Shown here one piece after another: positions 1 to 5,969 of a stretch of 9,601 nucleotides of DNA. Numbering within the stretch: position 1 is the stretch's first letter; every line of letters starts with the position of its first letter. Below the pieces are notes generated by a model. That model saw only the letters and a program-made list of their open reading frames with translations, did no database searches and was not told where the DNA came from. Source of the stretch: Novosphingobium sp. UBA1948 (lineage in GTDB: Bacteria > Pseudomonadota > Alphaproteobacteria > Sphingomonadales > Sphingomonadaceae); the NCBI GenBank assembly GCA_002336765.1, contig DDES01000031.1:1-9601 (forward strand). The letters are read 5' to 3'. The position numbers were made by a program, and so were the translations under genes.

Positions 1-536
1 CGGGCGAGGCTGAAATCGGTGCGCAAGCCGTCGAACAGGGCGAGCGGAATGGGATCATACTCGCTGGCCAGTTCCACCATGCCATCGGCCAGCTCGTCAC
101 CGATGAGAGCCAGATCGGTAGTGGGAAAATGCTGTGCCAATTCCCACGGGCGAGCCGAAATCCCCGCGCCCGCGTCCAGCACATAGGGGAACGGGATCTG
201 CTGCTGCGAGCGATGCACCTCGACCTTGATGTCGTAATCCTCGGCCAGCGTCTCGATCTGTTCGGTCAGATATTCGGCGAAAAGCTCGGGCCGCGTCACC
301 GTGGTCGCATAGGTGCCCGCATCGATCAGACGCCCGAACGAGCGGCGCGCGTCGGGATGCGTCTCGCGCCCCGAATAATGGATGCGCAATTCGGGATAGC
401 ACCACGACCTTTCGGCAATCCGGCTGGACGGCGGCGGGGTGCCATGCTTGGCAAAGGCAAGGATATCGGCGCGCAAGGTCGCCACGGCCGCCTCGTAGAT
501 ACGGGCGAGTTCTGCAATGATCTGTTCTGTCTTCAT
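1..536 (-). CDS. amn: AMP nucleosidase, N-terminal part (cut by window edge)
   Basis: AMP nucleosidase hydrolyses AMP to adenine and ribose 5-phosphate in the cytoplasm, a purine salvage and AMP-level control step. The reading frame starts at the ATG on 536 and stays open for 178 codons to the left edge, so the C-terminal catalytic nucleoside-phosphorylase-like domain lies outside. What is visible matches the N-terminal Amn domain as I remember the E. coli protein (484 residues): the opening helix (KTEQIIAELARIYEAAVATL), the segment FGRLIDAGTYATTVTRP near 68-83, IPFPYVLD near 114-121, and FPTTDLALIGDELADG near 137-152, then DFSLA at the edge. The start is supported by alignment of the N-terminus rather than by a ribosome site: the only purine run, CAGGG, is two bases from the ATG. 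It lies 59 bases downstream of the alpha/beta hydrolase stop on the same strand, so it could be co-transcribed or have its own promoter. Confidence 0.9.
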   Translation of the reverse strand, partial: MKTEQIIAELARIYEAAVATLRADILAFAKHGTPPPSSRIAERSWCYPELRIHYSGRETHPDARRSFGRLIDAGTYATTVTRPELFAEYLTEQIETLAEDYDIKVEVHRSQQQIPFPYVLDAGAGISARPWELAQHFPTTDLALIGDELADGMVELASEYDPIPLALFDGLRTDFSLA

Positions 537-571
537 AACCCTGAACGTAGCGCAAGATTGTTACGCTGCAA
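537..571 (-). promoter_or_regulatory. Possible amn promoter giving a leaderless or near-leaderless mRNA
   Basis: On the minus strand a TTGCAG box (566-571) and a TACGTT box (544-549) are separated by 16 bases. The second box ends 7 bases before the amn ATG. If they act as -35 and -10 elements, transcription would start at or next to the start codon, which would fit the lack of a well-spaced ribosome binding site. The -10 match is only 3 of 6 to consensus, so this is a weak candidate by inspection only. Confidence 0.22.
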
Positions 572-595
572 GGGGGCTGTTTCAGGGGCCGAAAA

Positions 596-1477
596 TTAGG
601 CCACCAGAAAATCCACCATCGCCTGCCCCAGTTCCTTCTGGGTAACGCTGCCCATATGGGAGCCGGGGATCTCGACATAGCGGGCATTGGGCAGGGTTTG
701 TGCCAGACGCGGGGCGCTGCCATTGTCCTGATCGACATCGCCGCACACCACCAGCGTGGGCATGGTCAGCGCGGCGAGTTCCGCCGGTGGCGTATCATCC
801 ACCGATTGCAGCAACAATTCGGCCGCGCGCAGGTCCACCTTCTGCGCCTTCATGAATTGCTGGGCGACATAGGCGGGATCGCCATGCTTGATCGTGCCGA
901 AACGGGCGATGGCGTCGAGGAAAAAGGCGCTGCGCCGCGCCCAGCCCGCCAGCCCTTCCAGCCCCATCCCCGCAAGGATCAGGCGGCGCGGCTCCAGCCC
1001 CGCAATGGTGGCGCGGGTGGCGGTGCGCGAACCGAGCGAGAAACCGCCAAGGTCGAACTCGCCCGCCTGCAACCCCAGTTCACGCGCCACGATCAGGGCG
1101 TCGGTCACTAGCACATCCTCGGGATAGGCGGTGGGATCATGCGGTGCCTCGCTCATGCCGTGCGCGCGCAGATCGGGCATGATGACGTCGAAACCCGCCT
1201 GCGCCAACCGCGCGGCATGGCCATATTTCACCCAGTTGATCGCGGCGGAGGAAAACAGCCCGTGAAACAGCAGCAGCGGACGCCCCTGCCCCGTGGCGCT
1301 TCCCAGCCGGTGTACCGCCAGCCGGGTTCCCGCCCAGCCGCGGATGAAGCTCGTTTCTACTTCGCCCGGCATGATGAAATCCCCGTCGTCCTGATTGGCC
1401 AGAGCGTGGCGATAGAGCCGGAAAAGCCACAGGGGCAAGCGGCTTTTGCCCGCAAGGCCCGAAAAATATTCATGCAT
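596..1477 (-). CDS. Alpha/beta hydrolase
   Basis: A 293-residue protein with the alpha/beta hydrolase fold; the substrate cannot be told from sequence. The landmarks are in the expected order: oxyanion-hole segment LLLFHGLFSS (68-77), strand plus turn DVIMPDLRAHGMS (97-109), nucleophile elbow GGFSLGS with Ser147, a likely catalytic acid in VVCGDVDQD (Asp247 or Asp249), and the catalytic His in PGSHMGS (His274). There is no signal peptide, so it is probably cytoplasmic. The start is uncertain. The ATG at 1477 has only a poorly placed GGAAG upstream, whereas an internal ATG at residue 36 (base 1372) is preceded closely by GGGGA and would give a 258-residue protein starting just before the fold. 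The first 35 residues (aromatic and basic) are unusual for the family. It begins about 30 bases after the terminator of the upstream EF-hand-like gene, and amn follows 59 bases after its stop. Alternatives within the fold include esterase, lipase or haloperoxidase-like enzymes. Confidence 0.85.
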   Translation of the reverse strand: MHEYFSGLAGKSRLPLWLFRLYRHALANQDDGDFIMPGEVETSFIRGWAGTRLAVHRLGSATGQGRPLLLFHGLFSSAAINWVKYGHAARLAQAGFDVIMPDLRAHGMSEAPHDPTAYPEDVLVTDALIVARELGLQAGEFDLGGFSLGSRTATRATIAGLEPRRLILAGMGLEGLAGWARRSAFFLDAIARFGTIKHGDPAYVAQQFMKAQKVDLRAAELLLQSVDDTPPAELAALTMPTLVVCGDVDQDNGSAPRLAQTLPNARYVEIPGSHMGSVTQKELGQAMVDFLVA

Positions 1478-1495
1478 GGTCGAGGGTCTTCCGCG

Positions 1496-1528
1496 CAGAA
1501 AGACAACGGGGCCGCCATCGCGGCCCCG
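1496..1528 (-). terminator. Rho-independent terminator of the EF-hand-like gene
   Basis: A perfect 9-base-pair GC stem (1507-1515 with 1520-1528, loop 1516-1519) is followed on the minus strand by the T-rich stretch GTTGTCTTTCTG. It lies 24 bases past the stop codon of the small EF-hand-like gene. The T-tract is interrupted, so termination may be incomplete, which matters because the next gene starts about 30 bases further on. Confidence 0.75.
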
Positions 1529-1552
1529 CCCTGCGCATGGTCAGGAAAAATA

Positions 1553-1840
1553 TCAGCAGCCGGTGAGCGAGGCGCCCGGCACATAGCGCCAGCCATGCAT
1601 CGGCACGCAGACCTTCACCACCTTGATGTTGGCGGGGTTGATGGCGCCGCTCTTGTCGGCGTCGAGGCGATCAAACGTTGCCTCCATATAGGCAAGGAAG
1701 GTCTGGCGGCTGATGCGCCCATCGCTGTCATGCGGCATATGGCTCACAACCGTGGCCACCGCATTGTCCACTTCACCGGCCTGCGCCCCTTGGGCACCAC
1801 AGGCTAGAACGAGCGCCGCAGCGGCGAGGATCGGTTTCAT
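1553..1840 (-). CDS. Small secreted EF-hand-like protein
   Basis: A 95-residue protein of unrecognised specific function. It opens with a typical signal peptide (one Lys, hydrophobic core ILAAAALVLACG, likely cleavage after Ala21 in GAQA), so the mature part of about 74 residues should be periplasmic or secreted. VLAC at 11-14 is only a weak lipobox. Residues 60-71 (DADKSGAINPAN) form one good EF-hand calcium loop with Asp60, Asp62, Ser64, Gly65 and Ile67, but position 12 is Asn instead of the usual Glu, which should weaken calcium binding. A degenerate first loop lies at 36-47 (HDSDGRISRQT). The C-terminus has two Cys (78 and 95) that could form a disulfide. An in-frame longer version exists, but the start at 1840 fits the signal peptide; AGGAG lies 12 bases upstream, or 9 bases upstream of an adjacent in-frame GTG at 1843. 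It appears monocistronic, between the asd terminator and its own terminator. Confidence 0.75.
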   Translation of the reverse strand: MKPILAAAALVLACGAQGAQAGEVDNAVATVVSHMPHDSDGRISRQTFLAYMEATFDRLDADKSGAINPANIKVVKVCVPMHGWRYVPGASLTGC

Positions 1841-2053
1841 CACAATCGCATACTCCTGATTATTAAGACCAACCCCCGTTGCGGCGGCGGATAGAAGTAT
1901 GCGGTGACCTTGCCCATGCGCCATATTGCGAGTGCCGCATTCAGGACAGATGCCCTAATTCGAATATGCTGCAGCCACTCCGCGCCAAACAAAGCCCCCC
2001 TTCCCGTAGGGAAGAGGGGCTCAAAATCCGGCACTGCGGATTGAAGGGCGCTA
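1841..2053. other. Intergenic region between asd and the EF-hand-like gene
   Basis: This 213-base gap holds the asd terminator at its right end and must hold the promoter of the EF-hand-like gene. It is more AT-rich than the flanking coding DNA around 1950-1970, where an 8-base palindrome ATTCGAAT (1958-1965) sits. A TTGTTT/CATATT pair with an 18-base spacer is the best promoter-like match on the minus strand, but its first box is the terminator T-tract. No gene is supported here on either strand. Confidence 0.4.
1983..2021 (-). terminator. Rho-independent terminator of asd
   Basis: AGCCCC (1993-1998) pairs with GGGGCT (2016-2021). After one mismatch the stem continues with CTTCCC (2000-2005) against GGGAAG (2009-2014), leaving a 3-base loop at 2006-2008. 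On the minus strand the stem is followed by TTTGTTT. It lies 32 bases past the asd stop. The CCC/GGG-rich palindrome resembles short dispersed terminator palindromes that I recall from sphingomonad genomes, which is inference. Confidence 0.82.
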
Positions 2054-3079
2054 TCAGCCCTTCTTGAGGTGACGGCGGCCCAGCAGTTCAGCGATCTGAA
2101 CGGCGTTGAGCGCGGCGCCCTTGCGCAGGTTGTCCGACACGCACCACAGGGCGAGGCCATTGTCCACGGTCGAGTCCTCGCGCACGCGGCTGATGAAGGT
2201 GGCGTAATCGCCCACGCATTCGACCGGCGTCACGTAGCCACCGTCTTCGCGCTTGTCGATCAGCATGACGCCGGGGGCCTCGCGCAGGATGTCCTGAGCT
2301 TCCGCCGCCGAGATCTCGTTCTCGAACTCGATGTTGAGCGCTTCGGAGTGGCCGATGAACACCGGCACCCGCACGCAGGTCGCGGTCAGCTTGATCTTGG
2401 GGTCGAGGATCTTCTTGGTCTCGGCCACCATCTTCCACTCTTCCTTGGTGAAGCCATCATCCAGGAAGACGTCGATGTGGGGGATCACGTTGAAAGCGAT
2501 CTGCTTGGTAAACTTCTTGGGTTCGACCGGATCGCCAACAAAGATCGCGCGGCTCTGCTCGAACAGCTCGTCCATGCCTTCCTTGCCTGCGCCCGACACC
2601 GACTGATAGGTGGCGACGACAACGCGCTTGATCTTGGCCTTGTCGTGCAGCGGCTTCAGAGCCACGACCATCTGCGCGGTCGAGCAGTTGGGGTTGGCAA
2701 TGATGTTGCGCTTGGTATAGCCGTCGATCGCCTCGGGGTTCACCTCGGGCACGATCAGCGGAACATCGGGATCCATGCGATAGAGCGAGCTGTTGTCGAT
2801 CACCACGCAGCCAGCAGCGGCGGCCTTGGGGGCATAGATCTTCGTCGGGCCGGAACCGGCCGAAAACAGCGCGATATCCCAACCGGCAAAGTCGAAATGC
2901 TCGATGTTCTGCACCTTGAGCTTCTTGCCGGTCTCGCCAAAATCAATCTCGGTGCCATGCGAACGCGGGCTGGCAACGGCGGCCAACTCGTCGATCGGGA
3001 ATTCCCGTTCGGCAAGGATGTTGAGCATTTCGCGGCCCACATTGCCCGTGGCACCAACGACGACTACCCGATAACCCAT
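2054..3079 (-). CDS. asd: Aspartate-semialdehyde dehydrogenase
   Basis: This enzyme reduces L-aspartyl-4-phosphate to aspartate 4-semialdehyde with NADPH, the branch-point step toward lysine, diaminopimelate, threonine and methionine. The 341-residue length is normal for the family. The N-terminal nucleotide-binding motif is VVVGATGNVG (5-14). The catalytic Cys132 lies in NPNCSTAQM, Gln159 in ATYQSVSGAG, and the active-site His244 in VFIGHSEALNIEF. The dimerisation and substrate segment includes EEWKMVAETKKIL (214-225). The frame is open well upstream, but the ATG at 3079 is the right start: the Rossmann motif begins immediately after it, and AGGAG sits 8 bases before it. Upstream is a structured 143-base gap after the peptidase gene; downstream is a clear terminator. 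It is likely expressed as a single gene, possibly with read-through from the peptidase gene. Confidence 0.97.
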   Translation of the reverse strand: MGYRVVVVGATGNVGREMLNILAEREFPIDELAAVASPRSHGTEIDFGETGKKLKVQNIEHFDFAGWDIALFSAGSGPTKIYAPKAAAAGCVVIDNSSLYRMDPDVPLIVPEVNPEAIDGYTKRNIIANPNCSTAQMVVALKPLHDKAKIKRVVVATYQSVSGAGKEGMDELFEQSRAIFVGDPVEPKKFTKQIAFNVIPHIDVFLDDGFTKEEWKMVAETKKILDPKIKLTATCVRVPVFIGHSEALNIEFENEISAAEAQDILREAPGVMLIDKREDGGYVTPVECVGDYATFISRVREDSTVDNGLALWCVSDNLRKGAALNAVQIAELLGRRHLKKG

Positions 3080-3094
3080 TTCACGTACTCCTGC

Positions 3095-3138
3095 GGGCCT
3101 TGTGGACCCCATTCTCGCGGCCTGAGACGCAAAGCCGC
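3095..3138 (-). other. Two small hairpins in the asd leader
   Basis: Between the large hairpin and the asd start there are two short inverted repeats. GCGGC (3117-3121) pairs with GCCGC (3134-3138) around a 12-base loop. Just upstream of the AGGAG ribosome site, GGGCC (3095-3099) can pair with the GG and CCC at 3104-3109 around a 4-base loop with one bulged base. Either could affect ribosome access, but short GC stems are common in such DNA, so this is tentative. Confidence 0.3.
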
Positions 3139-3170
3139 TGTGTGACAAACTGGCTAGATTCCTTGTTGTC

Positions 3171-3215
3171 GCATCGCTGGTGCAATAAACCGGTTCCCGA
3201 TTTTTTGCGCGATGC
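3171..3215 (-). other. Large imperfect hairpin between the peptidase gene and asd
   Basis: On the minus strand an outer 7-base-pair stem (GCATCGC with GCGATGC, at 3209-3215 and 3171-3177) stacks on an inner 12-position stem closed by a GAA loop at about 3194-3196. The inner stem has one A-A mismatch and one G-T wobble, and a 4-base bulge (3178-3181) lies on the asd-proximal side. The structure begins 7 bases past the peptidase stop codon. No T-tract follows, so it is not a standard Rho-independent terminator. It may protect the 3' end of the peptidase mRNA or form part of the asd leader. I do not recognise it as a known riboswitch. Confidence 0.6.
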
Positions 3216-3222
3216 TCAGGAA

Positions 3223-5487
3223 TTACGGCGGCGTCACTCCATGCCGTGCCAGAAACGCGAAGATTGTATTCCAGACATGCACGCTCACCTTCGGCCCGCC
3301 CACACGATGGGTATGGCCGGGGTAGAGCATCATTTCGAAAGGCCGTGCCTCGTTCTGCAACTTGGCGATGAGAGCCGAGCTGTTCTCGAACACCACATTG
3401 TCGTCCGACAATCCGTGGATAAGCAACAGGGGATCGCTGATCTTGCCGGCCTTCTCCAACGCGTCGGACGCCTTGTAAGCCTCGGGCACTTTGCGCGGAT
3501 CGCCCATATAGCGTTCGGTGTAATGGGTGTCGTAGAGTTCCCACTTCGTCACCGGAGCGCCGGAAATGCCCGCGGCATAAAGCCCCTGATCGGCCTCCAG
3601 CATCTTGAGCGTCATATAGCCGCCATAGGACCAGCCATAGGTGGCGATCTTCTTGGGATCCACAAAGGGCAGGCTCTTGAGATAGGCCGCGCCTGCGCGC
3701 TGGTCAGCCACTTCCACCGTGCCCATCGCGCGCCAGATCTGGCTCTCATAGTCCACGCCACGGTTGGCGCTGCCACGGTTGTCGATCTGGAAATAGATAT
3801 AGCCCTTGGCCACGATGGCCTGCGCCAGCGTGCCGGTCCAGCCCTTGGTCACGGTCTGGCTATGCGGGCCGCCGTAATGCTCGAAGAACACGGGATAGCG
3901 CTTGCCCGGCTCCATCACCGGCGTGATCATCTTCCAGTGCAACTCGGCGCCGTCCTCGGCCAGAATCGTGCCAAAGCTGGGTGCGCGATGCGCGGCCAGA
4001 TAGGGCGCGTAAGGATGCGCCGCGTCGAGCCTGTTCTCCTCCACCCATGCCACGCGCTTGCCCTTGGCATCGGCCAGATAGGTCTGCGAGGGCTGGTTCT
4101 GCGCACTGCGCGTGACGACCAGCGTCTGGCCAGAACGGTCCATGCTGGCCGCGTTCATAAAGCCTTGCTCGGTCAGACGCTCGGGCGTGGCGGGGCGGGT
4201 ATAGTCCAGCGCATAGACCTGATGGGCCAACACATCGTCCTTGGTGGCGGTGAAGGTCAGCTTGCCGCTCTTTTCATCCACGCCATCGAGCGAGGTCACC
4301 ATCCAACGGCCGCGCGTCAGTTGCGTCCACGCGCCATTCTGGAAATGGTAGAGATGGCCGAAACCATCGCGCTCGCTCCACCAGATCAGGCTGCCGTCCT
4401 TCAGGAAGCGGTAATTGTCCGACAGGTTGACCCAGCTCTTGGCGCGCGCCTGTTCGGTGAACAGCACCTTGGCCTTGCCGGTTGCAGGATCGACGGCCAG
4501 CATATCGAGGCGCGTCTGCTCGCGGTTCTCGCGCTGGACATAGAGCGTCTTGCTGTCTGGCGCCCAATCGACGCGCGCCAGATAGATGTCGGGATCGGCG
4601 CCCAGATCGACCTTGACCGGATCGCCACCCTCGGGTCGCACGATAAAGAGCGACACTTCGGCATTGGGCGTGCCCGCCACCGGATAGCGCTGGTCAAAGG
4701 TCTTGGTGCCGGTGGCGCCGATGGCCGCGCGGGTCACAATGCCCACCTTGACCTCGTCGAAACGTTCCACCGCGATCAACTTGTCGTCGGGCGACCACCA
4801 ACTGCCCGCCATGCGCGCCATTTCTTCCTGCGCGACAAACTCGGCCTCGCCCCAATGCACCGTCTCGCTGGCCTCGGCAGGCGTCACCGCCCTAGCCTCG
4901 CCCTTCAGCGGCGCCACGTACAGGCGGCGGTCGCGCACGAAGGAGATAGAACTGCCCTTGGGGCTAAGCCGCGGGTTGAGCGCATCGGCACCCCCCCCTG
5001 CTATTCCGGCCCCCGCGATCTTCGTCACCGCGCCATCCAGCCCGACCAGCAGCAATTCGCCGTCGAGCGGCACCAGCACGCTCTTGCTGTCCGCCGCCCA
5101 GCTATAGGAGACGATGCCCTTCAAATCGCCGATGCGGGCGCGCTCGCGCTGCATCTTCTCGGCCTCCGACAGGCTGCGGCCCGACGAGAGCTTGGCCGAA
5201 TCCACCAGCATCCGCCACTCGCCCTTCTGACGGTCGAAACCCCACAAGTCATACCGCTCGCGATCCTCGGCGCGGTTCTTGAGTTGCGTGACATAGCGGC
5301 CATCGGGCGACAGGCGCACGCCGCGCGGCGCGGGACCATTGAGCGAGGGGCTGGCGAACACCCGCTCCAGCGTCAGTGCGCTGGCCGTCTTGGACGCCTC
5401 CACGCCGGTCACAGCCGATCCCCCTGCCAAAGCGGGCGCAGAGCAAGCGAGGGCCGAAACGGCAAACAGAAAGCCGAGATGACGCAT
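3223..5487 (-). CDS. Secreted S9 family serine peptidase, DPP IV-like
   Basis: A 754-residue prolyl-oligopeptidase-family enzyme, best placed in subfamily S9B (dipeptidyl peptidase IV), which removes N-terminal dipeptides with Pro or Ala in the second position. A signal peptide (MRHLGFLFAVSALACSAPALA, likely cleavage after Ala21) points to the periplasm. Residues of about 45-500 form the beta-propeller DPPIV N domain, and it carries the Glu-Glu motif QEEMARMAGSWWSPDD with Glu221-Glu222, which in DPP IV binds the substrate amino terminus. Residues of about 530-750 are the alpha/beta hydrolase catalytic domain with Ser620 in GWSYGG, Asp695 in HGLSDDNV and His727 in GHTHRVGG. All catalytic residues are present. 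The start follows from the signal peptide; the only Shine-Dalgarno-like stretch, AAAGG, is about 16 bases upstream, so initiation may be weak. It starts about 32 bases after the rplS terminator tract. A run of eight G (4991-4998 on this strand) codes for three Gly. Confidence 0.95.
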   Translation of the reverse strand: MRHLGFLFAVSALACSAPALAGGSAVTGVEASKTASALTLERVFASPSLNGPAPRGVRLSPDGRYVTQLKNRAEDRERYDLWGFDRQKGEWRMLVDSAKLSSGRSLSEAEKMQRERARIGDLKGIVSYSWAADSKSVLVPLDGELLLVGLDGAVTKIAGAGIAGGGADALNPRLSPKGSSISFVRDRRLYVAPLKGEARAVTPAEASETVHWGEAEFVAQEEMARMAGSWWSPDDKLIAVERFDEVKVGIVTRAAIGATGTKTFDQRYPVAGTPNAEVSLFIVRPEGGDPVKVDLGADPDIYLARVDWAPDSKTLYVQRENREQTRLDMLAVDPATGKAKVLFTEQARAKSWVNLSDNYRFLKDGSLIWWSERDGFGHLYHFQNGAWTQLTRGRWMVTSLDGVDEKSGKLTFTATKDDVLAHQVYALDYTRPATPERLTEQGFMNAASMDRSGQTLVVTRSAQNQPSQTYLADAKGKRVAWVEENRLDAAHPYAPYLAAHRAPSFGTILAEDGAELHWKMITPVMEPGKRYPVFFEHYGGPHSQTVTKGWTGTLAQAIVAKGYIYFQIDNRGSANRGVDYESQIWRAMGTVEVADQRAGAAYLKSLPFVDPKKIATYGWSYGGYMTLKMLEADQGLYAAGISGAPVTKWELYDTHYTERYMGDPRKVPEAYKASDALEKAGKISDPLLLIHGLSDDNVVFENSSALIAKLQNEARPFEMMLYPGHTHRVGGPKVSVHVWNTIFAFLARHGVTPP

Positions 5488-5518
5488 GGCAAGGGGGGTG
5501 ACCTTTGGATAGGGGACA

Positions 5519-5559
5519 GAAAAAAGGCGCCTCGACTGAATGCCGAGACGCCCCTTTTT
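5519..5559 (-). terminator. Rho-independent terminator of the ffh-rplS operon
   Basis: A 9-base-pair stem (5526-5534 with 5544-5552, one G-T wobble on the minus-strand RNA, 9-base loop) is followed on the minus strand by six T (5520-5525). The other flank has a run of five T on the plus strand (5555-5559), so the element could also work in the opposite direction. It lies about 45 bases after the rplS stop and marks the end of the translation operon. Confidence 0.9.
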
Positions 5560-5600
5560 GCTTCAGGCTGATGTGGGTTTCGGGACTAGTCCCTTGCCAA

Positions 5601-5969
5601 TCAGGCCCCGGCGCGGGGATCGCGGCGCTCGGCGATGCGGGCGCGTTTGCCGGTACGACCACGCAGGTAGTACAGCTTCGCGCGGCGCACAACGCCACGG
5701 CGCACGACGGTAATCGATTCAATGTTGGGCGAATAGAGCGGGAACACACGCTCCACGCCTTCACCGAACGACATCTTGCGAACGGTGAAGTTCGAGTTGA
5801 TGCCACGGTTCGAGCGGGCGATAACCACGCCTTCATAGGCCTGAACGCGGGTGCGCTCGCCTTCGATAACCTTCACGCCAACGCGGACGGTGTCGCCAGC
5901 GCGGAATTCGGGGATCTCTTTACCAGCCTTGGCGATTTCCTCGGCTTCGATCTGCTGAATCAGGTTCAT
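5601..5969 (-). CDS. rplS: 50S ribosomal protein L19 (bL19)
   Basis: A 122-residue ribosomal protein located at the 30S-50S interface of the large subunit. The family signature is intact: EFRAGDTVRVGVKVIEGERTR (21-41), YEGVVIARSNRG (45-56), SFGEGVERVFPLYSP (67-81), and RRGVVRRAKLYYLR (90-103) followed by the basic tail. The length is normal for bL19. The ATG at 5969 overlaps the trmD stop by 4 bases (ATGA), and AAGGA lies 9 bases upstream inside trmD, so translation can be both coupled and independently initiated. It is the last gene before the operon terminator. Confidence 0.98.
   Translation of the reverse strand: MNLIQQIEAEEIAKAGKEIPEFRAGDTVRVGVKVIEGERTRVQAYEGVVIARSNRGINSNFTVRKMSFGEGVERVFPLYSPNIESITVVRRGVVRRAKLYYLRGRTGKRARIAERRDPRAGA

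Noticed and set aside
544..570. Inverted repeat between the hydrolase and amn as a terminator
   Set aside because: The stem has only six pairs with a mismatch and no T-tract follows on the minus strand.
97..738. 213-codon minus-strand frame crossing the amn start and hydrolase end
   Set aside because: It overlaps two well-supported genes in a different frame and its Arg/Pro/Trp-rich translation resembles no protein family.
1862..1880. TAATAA stretch close upstream of the EF-hand-like gene as a -10 box
   Set aside because: It lies only a few bases before the ribosome site, so transcription would start inside that site, and no -35 box is correctly spaced.
1841..1924. 28-codon upstream extension of the EF-hand-like gene
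   Set aside because: It would bury the signal peptide inside the protein and has no ribosome site; the shorter start gives a normal secreted precursor.
2069..3145. 358-codon plus-strand frame antisense to asd
   Set aside because: It mirrors the asd coding frame and its product shows no motif; asd on the other strand is certain.
3080..3544. 155-codon upstream extension of the asd frame
   Set aside because: It would run into the peptidase coding sequence, and the Rossmann motif plus ribosome site fix the asd start at 3079.
3100..5571. 823-codon open frame on the plus strand, antisense to the S9 peptidase
   Set aside because: The opposite strand carries a full peptidase with signal peptide, DPP IV motif and catalytic triad. 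The plus-strand translation is His/Arg/Gly-rich with no domain sense, a usual effect of codon bias in high-GC DNA.
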